DNA of 7,084 nt, from positions 1 through 7,084 of the forward strand of contig CALGPA010000049.1 in assembly GCA_937960795.1 (NCBI GenBank). Direction: 5' to 3'. The stretch's first letter is position 1. Each line of letters opens with the position of its first letter. Below the pieces are notes generated by a model. The model saw only the letters and a program-made list of their open reading frames with translations, had not been told where the DNA came from and made no database searches. The stretch comes from an uncultured bacterium. GTDB lineage: Bacteria > Cloacimonadota > Cloacimonadia > Cloacimonadales > Cloacimonadaceae. Made by a program: the position numbers and the translations under genes. Shown in pieces: positions 1 to 4,758 of this stretch.

Positions 1-1
1 C

Positions 2-1039
2 GGGTACTTCCTGCAGGACATTGAGCAGACTATACCTATCAGCATTCCCTACTCAAATCAGTTTGTGCAGCCGGTGTTGAATATTCCTACCGGGTCTATG
101 CTGACATTGGCTCATATAGACTATGACGACATGAACAGATATCCTGAGCCTCCCGGTGGCTGGGAATACGGCAATCATGCTACAAGCTGGCCATCTCCGA
201 TCTCTGGATACGTCTTTAGCAGTATAGCAAATCGGGCGATTTTCATCTTTGCTCATAAGAAGGTGATAAGGGCTGCTTATCCAGATCCTGCCACTACCAA
301 ATATCAGGGTAGATTCCGGGGCAGGATATACCGTTTCTTTAATGGCATTTGTCCGGTGATTGAAGAATATGAAGATAAGACCGGGTGGGTGGATGACCTT
401 TCTTCTATTGATAATGCTTACAATGAGTTGATGTCTTTCTTTACTGATAACGGCATATCACAGGATAGTTTATTTAATCTGATCAGTGCCGGTGCGATTG
501 GAGGTTTGAGTTATGGGCGCAGTCACTACTCCGGCTACTGGGTAGAGGCAAATTGTCACGGGAATGTTTTTCCGGAGCGACTTCAGCCGGGTAAGGCATA
601 TGAGAATTACAGCGACGAGCAGACCGACAATCTGAAGGTGTTGCAAGCCATGTTGATGCTGTATAATGCGACCATCTTTACTGATACCCAAGGCCGCATT
701 GTGCTCAAAAACAAAGATGCCTTCTCTACCCCGGTAATAGATATTGAAGATAATGATGTGGTATCATTCATAGTCAAGCGAGGCAATCAAGAGCAGCCTG
801 ACACCACGACCATCGATGTATTGGCAGGAGACAGCACACATTTACAAGGCATTATCAAGAACTATCTCTTAGACTTCTATGGTGGTAAATGGTGTCTTGA
901 GGCGAGTGTTGATCAGATTTCAAAATATGAGCTCAATCTCTTCAGCAAGATACGCATCCGGGACAAGGTCTATGCGATTACCGAGATTGAGGAGGACTAT
1001 ATCCAAGACGAGTACAAGGTGAAAGCATGGCTGCTATAA
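2..1039 (+). CDS. Phage tail/baseplate-like protein, 5'-truncated
   Basis: The frame is open from base 2 without a stop, so the gene begins before the window and at least 345 residues are visible. The GTG at 65 is internal: the residues before it (GYFLQDIEQTIPIS...) read as ordinary protein, and no ribosome binding site precedes it. The visible part has no signal peptide, membrane segment or catalytic motif. The middle holds a helical stretch (LKVLQAMLMLYNATIF) followed by TDTQGRIVLKNKD. The end is beta-rich (LFSKIRIRDKVYAITEIEEDY...), a layout I associate with phage tail-tip or baseplate hub proteins whose last domain fixes the orientation of a local frame. It overlaps the next gene by 13 bases, as in a late phage operon. 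The tail assignment rests on overall look plus the fibre-like gene downstream; the exact role is not established. Confidence 0.6.
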   Translation, partial: GYFLQDIEQTIPISIPYSNQFVQPVLNIPTGSMLTLAHIDYDDMNRYPEPPGGWEYGNHATSWPSPISGYVFSSIANRAIFIFAHKKVIRAAYPDPATTKYQGRFRGRIYRFFNGICPVIEEYEDKTGWVDDLSSIDNAYNELMSFFTDNGISQDSLFNLISAGAIGGLSYGRSHYSGYWVEANCHGNVFPERLQPGKAYENYSDEQTDNLKVLQAMLMLYNATIFTDTQGRIVLKNKDAFSTPVIDIEDNDVVSFIVKRGNQEQPDTTTIDVLAGDSTHLQGIIKNYLLDFYGGKWCLEASVDQISKYELNLFSKIRIRDKVYAITEIEEDYIQDEYKVKAWLL

Positions 1040-1488
1040 AAGGCTTCAGACTCATCAGATGGAGCTCCGAGGGGGTGTTTATCCGTAACTGGCCGACCGG
1101 CGAAGTGGAATACATACCCCGCACCAAGTATCGTATTGAGAAGAAGAATGCATTTAATCCCAGCATTGTCCACCGCCGAGATGAATACAGAGAGGATGGC
1201 TTTGATCTGCAGGTAAGCATATATCCGCATGAGTATTACGAGCTCTTGAGTTTTCTAACTAATACAGGGAGATTCTATATTGAGTTCACTGCCCATGGCA
1301 GTCTTAAAAGTCAGTTCCCCGTGACAATCAGCCAGCTTCCCAAGTGTCCTGATGATCTGCATGAGTATCCCGAAAAGATCAAGTTCAGCCTCGAATCAAG
1401 ATATATGGGATCACCCGGCTATGTGGACTTCAGCATCATCATAGTTCAAGACGATAACGAGATGGTTAGCGATGACAGCCATACATAA
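1027..1488 (+). CDS. Unknown protein of the tail module (153 aa)
   Basis: A 153-residue soluble protein with no family I can name. The ATG at 1027 is preceded by AAGGTGA (1016-1022) four bases away, inside the end of the upstream gene, so translation is probably coupled. The N-terminal half is basic with aromatic residues (FRLIRWSSEGVFIRNW). The middle (GFDLQVSIYPHEYYELLSFL) and the end (YVDFSIIIVQDD) suggest alternating beta strands. There is no membrane segment or signal peptide. Position between a tail-tip-like gene and a fibre-like gene suggests a small structural or assembly protein of the virion tail, but that comes from context only. Confidence 0.65.
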   Translation: MAAIKGFRLIRWSSEGVFIRNWPTGEVEYIPRTKYRIEKKNAFNPSIVHRRDEYREDGFDLQVSIYPHEYYELLSFLTNTGRFYIEFTAHGSLKSQFPVTISQLPKCPDDLHEYPEKIKFSLESRYMGSPGYVDFSIIIVQDDNEMVSDDSHT

Positions 1489-1541
1489 CAAATCCAGAAC
1501 AGAAAAATTCCGGAAAAGAGTAAATGAGAAAGGAGTAAATG

Positions 1542-2204
1542 ATGTATAGATACGGTATTAGCTATTACACAGCAGAAGAAGATGGCAGGAAGCCTCAATC
1601 GGGACTTGATGTTCGCCTGCTCAGACCGGGAGCGGACTGGCAGACCGGAATCCCACTTATTGAGACCGGGAAATCAGGCTATTATGAGTGTCTCATAAAA
1701 GAAGAGAAGGACTGTGGATTCTATGAGATCTGGGACAACCGCAACGACCCCAACGGTAGCTTCAGCGGCAAGTACTGCACCATCGGTAAGCTCGATGCCA
1801 GAGGCTTGCAAGATCGCTGTATATACTCAAACCATATTGAGGATGGAGCCGTAACAGCAACCAAGATTGCAAAAGAATCGATCTCAGCTATTCACCTTGA
1901 TAACAGCACCTTCAAGCTATCTAAACTGCAGCACGAGATACAGAACGAGTACCGCGGTACAGGAGATAAAACTCAACAGTCACCTGCCCTGACCAAAGAG
2001 GATAAATTCATTTTTCACAAGCTTGATCAAGAGTATGATGAGATGCCCTTTGTTCAGATTAGCAATATGTGCGACAGCCATCTCTTCATTGATAATCTGA
2101 AACTGGATAAGAATATGGTGACAGTAACCTTGGGAATAGCTATGCCCGGCGAGGGAGAAGTAGCCAAATACCAGATCATAGCCATCGCTACTGATAAACC
2201 ATAA
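1542..2204 (+). CDS. Short tail-fibre-like protein
   Basis: About 220 residues. The frame has two adjacent ATG codons (1539 and 1542). AAGGAG at 1530-1535 lies only three bases from the first and six from the second, so 1542 is preferred; the difference is one methionine. The N-terminal 80 residues look like a beta-rich attachment domain (YGISYYTAEEDGRKPQSGLD, then YYECLIKEEKDCGFYEIWD). The segment SNHIEDGAVTATKIAKESI resembles the G-A-(V/I)-T-x-x-K-I-A turns common in phage tail-fibre and collar proteins, which normally form intertwined trimers. The C-terminal third would be the distal tip. At this length it is short for a full fibre and may be an adaptor or a short spike. It is the last plus-strand gene of the module, where fibre genes usually sit. 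Family placement is by motif resemblance only. Confidence 0.65.
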   Translation: MYRYGISYYTAEEDGRKPQSGLDVRLLRPGADWQTGIPLIETGKSGYYECLIKEEKDCGFYEIWDNRNDPNGSFSGKYCTIGKLDARGLQDRCIYSNHIEDGAVTATKIAKESISAIHLDNSTFKLSKLQHEIQNEYRGTGDKTQQSPALTKEDKFIFHKLDQEYDEMPFVQISNMCDSHLFIDNLKLDKNMVTVTLGIAMPGEGEVAKYQIIAIATDKP

Positions 2205-2221
2205 CCTGCCCGAAAGAGAAA

Positions 2222-2238
2222 CCCGGTAAGAAACCGGG
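2222..2238. terminator. Weak hairpin between convergent genes
   Basis: CCCGGT (2222-2227) and ACCGGG (2233-2238) form a 6-bp stem with a 5-base loop, 18 bases after the fibre-gene stop and 22 bases before the end of the convergent minus-strand gene. No clean T-run follows on either strand (CTCTATATAA on plus), so it would be a weak, possibly bidirectional, terminator. Confidence 0.4.
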
Positions 2239-2259
2239 CTCTATATAAGGTATAGGGTA

Positions 2260-2517
2260 CTACTTCTGGAGTCTGCAGATCAGCTCTGCCATCAGGTTGA
2301 TCATCTCTTTGTAGTCTCCGCATTCCCAAGCATCGTCGGCTTTGATCCTGATCTGCTCCTCGGTCATGGTCTCTGACTTGAGCCAGGGGCCTCGGAACTG
2401 ATTCCACCAGTTATCGTAGTGGAAGTCTTTATCGAAGGGATATTCGCATAATCCGGACTGGGATTCGATAATCTCTTCAACTGCCTGCTCTTTGCGATTC
2501 TTGTTTAGTCTGGTCAT
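2260..2517 (-). CDS. Small hypothetical protein (85 aa), phage-associated
   Basis: An 85-residue acidic, mostly helical protein that I do not recognise. It is judged real because the minus strand carries GAAGGAG (plus 2524-2530) exactly six bases before the ATG, the best ribosome binding site in the left half. It opens with a basic helix (MTRLNKNRKEQAVEEIIES), has an aromatic-rich middle (YDNWWNQFRGPW, about residues 34-45) and ends in a second helix (KEMINLMAELICRLQK). Three cysteines are scattered without a CxxC pair. There is no signal peptide or transmembrane segment. It converges on the tail genes and has no partner on its own strand, which fits a singly transcribed accessory gene at the edge of a prophage. 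Function unknown. Confidence 0.7.
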   Translation of the reverse strand: MTRLNKNRKEQAVEEIIESQSGLCEYPFDKDFHYDNWWNQFRGPWLKSETMTEEQIRIKADDAWECGDYKEMINLMAELICRLQK

Positions 2518-2561
2518 CTTGATCTCCTTCTCGGTTACCCGACTGTTGAGTTATAGGTGCT

Positions 2562-2589
2562 ACTATGCACCCCTCGCAACCGTGGTCAA
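2562..2589 (-). promoter_or_regulatory. Possible promoter for the minus-strand 85-aa gene
   Basis: Read on the minus strand, TTGACC (plus 2584-2589) is followed after 16 bases by CATAGT (plus 2562-2567), about 45 bases before the start codon. The -35 matches the sigma-70 consensus at 5 of 6 positions; the -10 is poor. A small inverted repeat, GGTGC(6)GCACC (plus 2556-2571), covers the -10 and could be an operator. Confidence 0.25.
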
Positions 2590-2610
2590 GTCCTTTCCGC
2601 TCAATATGAT
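2583..2610 (+). promoter_or_regulatory. Possible promoter for a small RNA
   Basis: TGGTCA (2583-2588), a 16-base spacer, then TATGAT (2605-2610). The -10 matches at 5 of 6 positions and the -35 at 4 of 6. It would start transcription near 2617, about 120 bases before the orphan terminator at 2701-2739, with no protein gene between. It overlaps the proposed minus-strand promoter, so the two would be divergent and mutually exclusive. Confidence 0.3.
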
Positions 2611-2616
2611 AAAGGA

Positions 2617-2739
2617 TGTGCAAGAATCTTCCTTGACAGAAATCCAGTCAAATCTCACCTTGCATGTAGCCTACAGACCCTACATAGAATGCCCTCCGAG
2701 TCGTGGGGACACCGCCCGGTGCTCCCCACGATATTTTTT
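2617..2739 (+). ncRNA. Candidate small RNA of about 120 nt
   Basis: Proposed only because a plus-strand promoter-like sequence (2583-2610) and a strong intrinsic terminator (2701-2739) enclose about 120 bases without a credible reading frame. Inside, ATGTAG (2664-2669) can pair with CTACAT (2680-2685), giving one hairpin before the terminator stem. The 5' end carries TGCAAGAATCTTC (2619-2631), the exact reverse complement of GAAGATTCTTGCA at 2981-2993, near the predicted 5' end of the DUF134 operon mRNA. No known RNA family is recognised. It may instead be the end of a decayed gene. Confidence 0.25.
2701..2739 (+). terminator. Strong intrinsic terminator without an upstream gene
   Basis: TCGTGGGGA (2701-2709) pairs perfectly with TCCCCACGA (2723-2731), and CACC/GGTG (2710-2713, 2718-2721) extends the stem, with one bulged C at 2722 and a GCCC loop. 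The run TTTTTT (2734-2739) follows after two bases, so it acts on plus-strand transcripts. The nearest plus-strand protein gene ends about 500 bases upstream, and a minus-strand gene lies between. Confidence 0.8.
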
Positions 2740-2779
2740 ATGCTGGTATTACATCAGTCAAAGCCCTACCCAAAATCCA

Positions 2780-2949
2780 ATTTGCAATTTTCAGTGATCG
2801 ATTTGCAATTTTCGGTGACTCTTTATTTGTAATTTTTGGTGATCGATTTGCAATTTTCGGTGACCTAAATGGATAGAAAAGAGAGCTCAAAAAAACCACT
2901 TTCCCCCGATTTGCAATTTTCAGTGATCCGATTTGCAATTTTCGGTGAC
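2780..2949 (+). repeat. Six-copy 19-bp direct repeat array, phased at about 21 bp
   Basis: Units start at 2780, 2801, 2825, 2846, 2909 and 2931. The core is ATTTGCAATTTTCRGTGAY; the third copy differs (ATTTGTAATTTTTGGTGAT). Start-to-start distances are 21, 24, 21, 63 and 22, so most copies, including those flanking the gap, fall on nearly the same helix face. Units alternate: copies 1 and 5 end CAGTGAT, copies 2, 4 and 6 end CGGTGAC. ATCGAT joins copies 1-2 and 3-4. Copies 4 and 5 are separated by 44 unrelated bases. Neither CRISPR-like spacers nor transposase sequence is present. Possible roles are a multi-copy protein-binding array, an iteron-like element or a genome-wide intergenic repeat. 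Confidence 0.9.
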
Positions 2950-2970
2950 TCTTTATAGTGACTCTTTATA
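2945..2970 (+). repeat. 13-bp perfect tandem duplication
   Basis: GTGACTCTTTATA occurs twice head to tail (2945-2957 and 2958-2970). The first copy starts inside the last 19-bp repeat unit. A shorter form, GTGACTCTTTAT, follows the second array unit (2815-2826), so the extra copy here looks like a local duplication. Confidence 0.9.
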
Positions 2971-2972
2971 AT
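2945..2972 (+). promoter_or_regulatory. Promoter-like sequence P1 of the DUF134 operon
   Basis: GTGACT (2945-2950, 4 of 6 to the -35 consensus), a 16-base spacer, then a perfect TATAAT (2967-2972). Transcription would begin near 2979 and give a leader of about 100 bases. The elements are supplied by the tandem duplication: the -35 sits in the first copy and the -10 is made where the second copy meets the following AT. Confidence 0.45.
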
Positions 2973-3001
2973 CGTTCAATGAAGATTCTTGCAAAAAGCA
3001 C

Positions 3002-3030
3002 TTGACAGAAAAGCGGGCGCTCAGGATATT
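3002..3030 (+). promoter_or_regulatory. Promoter-like sequence P2 of the DUF134 operon
   Basis: A perfect -35, TTGACA (3002-3007), then after 17 bases GATATT (3025-3030), which matches the -10 consensus at 4 of 6 positions. The start point would fall near 3037, inside the palindrome GAACATATGTTC, where a bound protein would block initiation. Confidence 0.45.
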
Positions 3031-3071
3031 GAACATATGTTCACTTGGCCATGGCCAAATATCGGTGAACA
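3031..3071. promoter_or_regulatory. Nested palindromes, likely operator before the DUF134 gene
   Basis: Three symmetric elements lie in 41 bases: GAACATATGTTC (3031-3042, perfect 12-bp palindrome), TTGGCCATGGCCAA (3045-3058, perfect 14-bp palindrome), and the 7-bp inverted repeat TGTTCAC (3038-3044) / GTGAACA (3065-3071) that flanks the second. They sit at the expected start point of P2 and end against the ribosome binding site GGGAG (3072-3076). They could bind a dimeric regulator on DNA, fold the leader RNA next to the ribosome site, or both. The DUF134 product is the obvious candidate ligand, but this is inferred. Confidence 0.6.
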
Positions 3072-3081
3072 GGGAGACAAA

Positions 3082-3528
3082 ATGCCGCGTAGTAAAAACC
3101 TTAGAATGCTCCAGGAACTGCCTATTGTCAAGGGCTTTCGTCCCATGTGGTTACGTCCGCGATATGGGCAGTCTGTGGTTCTCAATCTGGAAGAATATGA
3201 AGTTTTGCGACTCATCGATTATGAAGGTAAGATCCATGAAGAAGTGGCAGGCATGATGCAGGTCTCCCGTCCCACCGTCACTCGCATTTACGAATCAGCT
3301 CGCAAGAAGCTCAGTACGGCGCTGGTCGAGGGCAGGTCTTTTTTGATTGAAGGCGGAGAGATAGAGATCAATGAACATCACTATCTATGTGAAGACTGCC
3401 AACATCGGATTACTCTTTCGCCTGATGATGCCAAGCCTGAGCTTTGCCCCGCTTGCGGTTCGGAGCGCATCATGAGTCTCAATGACTGCTTCATCCGAGG
3501 TTGTCGACGCTGTCGCAGATGTCGCTAA
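3082..3528 (+). CDS. DUF134-family DNA-binding protein with Cys-rich tail
   Basis: Predicted cytoplasmic transcription regulator of 148 residues. It has the typical DUF134 start (MPRSKNLRMLQELP), the conserved core VVLNLEEYEVLRLIDYEG (residues 32-49) and a sigma-region-4-like helix-turn-helix (HEEVAGMMQVSRPTVTRIYESARKKL, about 52-77). A zinc-ribbon-like part follows, with CxxC pairs at C103/C106 and C122/C125. The end adds C136, C141, C144 and C147 in a run of arginines (CX4CX2CX2C), which could bind metal or an Fe-S cluster. The ATG at 3082 is chosen because GGGAG lies five bases upstream and family members begin at this motif; a TTG at 2989 would prepend 31 untypical residues and absorb the palindromes. 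It leads the operon, 46 bases before the first COG1433 gene, so it likely regulates the genes downstream and perhaps itself. Confidence 0.9.
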   Translation: MPRSKNLRMLQELPIVKGFRPMWLRPRYGQSVVLNLEEYEVLRLIDYEGKIHEEVAGMMQVSRPTVTRIYESARKKLSTALVEGRSFLIEGGEIEINEHHYLCEDCQHRITLSPDDAKPELCPACGSERIMSLNDCFIRGCRRCRRCR

Positions 3529-3574
3529 TAGTATAAACGAATCTTTTATCCAAAAATAATGACTAGGAGTCAAA

Positions 3575-3907
3575 ATGAAAATCGCAATTCCACTCACACA
3601 AGGTGAGATCAGTTCACACTTTGGTCACTGTGAAGCCTTTGCCATCTACGCGATCGAGAATGGCAAGATCGCAGCACAAGAAACTGTCGCCCCTCCGGCG
3701 CATGAGCCCGGATCACATCCCCGCTTTTTGCATGAGCTCGGCGTCACAGTAGTCATAGCCGGAGGCATGGGCATGAAAGCCCAGGAATTGATGCATCAAA
3801 ATGGCATCGAGCTAATCATCGGGGTTTGCCCTCTTGCCTTGGACGACATTGTAAACATGTATCTCCAAAACAAGTTGGAGGCCGGCGAAAACAGCTGTGA
3901 TCACTGA
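3575..3907 (+). CDS. COG1433 (NifX/NifB-like, ORP-like) metal-cluster protein, Cys-containing
   Basis: A 110-residue single-domain protein of the dinitrogenase Fe-Mo cofactor-binding family (NifX, NifY, C-terminal NifB, Desulfovibrio orange protein). These have a ribonuclease H-like fold and hold metal-sulfur clusters. Family marks are MKIAIPL at the start, ISSHFGHCEAFAIY (residues 12-25), the glycine turn VVIAGGMGMKAQELM (59-73), and GIELIIGVCPLALDDIV. Candidate ligands are H15, H18, C19, H43, H48, C85 and C108-D-H110 at the extreme C-terminus. AGGAG (3565-3569) lies five bases before the ATG. The stop overlaps the next start by one base (TGATG), so translation is coupled to the first ferredoxin-ATPase, its likely maturation partner. 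The bound cluster cannot be told from sequence. Confidence 0.9.
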   Translation: MKIAIPLTQGEISSHFGHCEAFAIYAIENGKIAAQETVAPPAHEPGSHPRFLHELGVTVVIAGGMGMKAQELMHQNGIELIIGVCPLALDDIVNMYLQNKLEAGENSCDH

Positions 3908-4758
3908 TGAGACTTGCGATAGCTTCCGGCAAAGGCGGCACGGGTAAGACGACTCTAGCGGTCAATCTGGCGATTAAAGCCAAAGAGAAACAAAGCTGTC
4001 TTCTGGTGGATCTGGATGTCGAAGAGCCCAATGGCGGAATCTTTGTGCAAGGAGATCTTGTGGCGGAGCATGAAGCTCGGCGCGCCATCCCGGATTGGGA
4101 TGCAGCAGCTTGCACTCTCTGCGGCAAGTGTCCATCTTGGTGTCTTTACAACGCCCTCATCAAGCTTGGTGATACTATCCTTGTGATGCCCAATCTCTGT
4201 CACTCCTGCTATGCCTGTAGCGAAATGTGTCCTGCATCCGCACTAGCCATGAAGCCGGATAGCTTGGGCACCATCACGCACCGACGATTTGAAGGCCTGG
4301 ACTTCGTGGAGAGCAGGCTTGAGATAGGTCTGGAGCAAGCGTCTCCCTTGATATCTCAATCTCTTGCATACATAGACGAGCACCTGGAAAAGCATGATCT
4401 CCAGATCCTTGACAGCCCTCCGGGAACTGCATGCGCGATGGTCTCAGCGGTCAAACAGGCAGACTTTGTGATCCTGATCAGCGAGCCCACTCCATTTGGA
4501 TTGCACGATCTTAAGCTGGCAGTTCAAACCGTCAGAGAATTGGGGATTCCCTTTGGAGCGGTCATCAACCGTGATGGAATCGGAAATGATGAGATATATG
4601 GCTATCTGAAAGAAGAAAAAATTCCTCTGTTGGCAAAGATCCCTCATCAACGCCGGATCGCTGAGCTTTATTCCCAAGGAGCTATGCTTTATAAAGAGAT
4701 AGCTGAGATCGATGAAGCTTTGGAAGATATTCTTTCCTACATCGGGAGGCTCAGATGA
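3907..4758 (+). CDS. MinD-like ATPase with inserted ferredoxin domain (first copy)
   Basis: A 283-residue cytoplasmic P-loop ATPase of the MinD/ParA superfamily (COG1149 type). The deviant Walker A is SGKGGTGKT (residues 7-15); K9 is the signature lysine of this superfamily. LLVDLDVEEPN (32-42) is the Walker A' strand and D169 in LQILDSPPGT is the Walker B/switch aspartate. Inserted between them is a 2x[4Fe-4S] ferredoxin module with C69, C72, C75, C79 and C98, C101, C104, C108. The second motif ends in the usual CP; the first reads CLYNAL. The family is thought to couple ATP hydrolysis to cluster assembly or electron transfer, but its reaction is not settled. It overlaps the COG1433 gene by one base and the next ATPase gene by four (ATGA), so all three are probably made together. 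Confidence 0.93.
   Translation: MRLAIASGKGGTGKTTLAVNLAIKAKEKQSCLLVDLDVEEPNGGIFVQGDLVAEHEARRAIPDWDAAACTLCGKCPSWCLYNALIKLGDTILVMPNLCHSCYACSEMCPASALAMKPDSLGTITHRRFEGLDFVESRLEIGLEQASPLISQSLAYIDEHLEKHDLQILDSPPGTACAMVSAVKQADFVILISEPTPFGLHDLKLAVQTVRELGIPFGAVINRDGIGNDEIYGYLKEEKIPLLAKIPHQRRIAELYSQGAMLYKEIAEIDEALEDILSYIGRLR

Larger units (their letters stand above)
2619..2993. repeat. 13-bp inverted repeat bracketing the repeat array
   Basis: TGCAAGAATCTTC (2619-2631) and GAAGATTCTTGCA (2981-2993) are exact reverse complements. In each case CTTGACAGAAA follows shortly downstream in the same orientation (2632-2642 and 3001-3011). The pair encloses the orphan terminator and the whole 19-bp repeat array. 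Confidence 0.6.

Noticed and set aside
65..1039. GTG at 65 as the true start of the first gene
   Set aside because: The frame stays open to base 2 with protein-like content before the GTG, and no ribosome binding site precedes it; the gene is cut by the window edge.
2633..2661. TTGACA at 2633-2638 as a -35 box
   Set aside because: No acceptable -10 lies 15-19 bases downstream (the sequence there is ACCTTG-like).
2492..2832. Two overlapping plus-strand reading frames of 101 and 91 codons
   Set aside because: They run through the minus-strand start region, the strong terminator and the repeat array, lack a ribosome binding site and show no protein-like pattern.
2738..2938. Minus-strand frame encoding a repeated SPKIANR heptapeptide
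   Set aside because: The peptide repeat is a by-product of the 21-bp DNA period; the start is TTG inside a repeat, with no ribosome binding site, and the 22-bp step between the last two units breaks the frame.
2780..2949. CRISPR array
   Set aside because: Units follow each other with 2-5 bases between them, apart from one 44-base gap; there are no uniform unique spacers and no cas genes.
2989..3528. Longer DUF134 protein starting at TTG 2989
   Set aside because: The 31 extra residues do not resemble the family, would run through P2 and the palindromes, and the ATG at 3082 has GGGAG five bases upstream and the family start motif.
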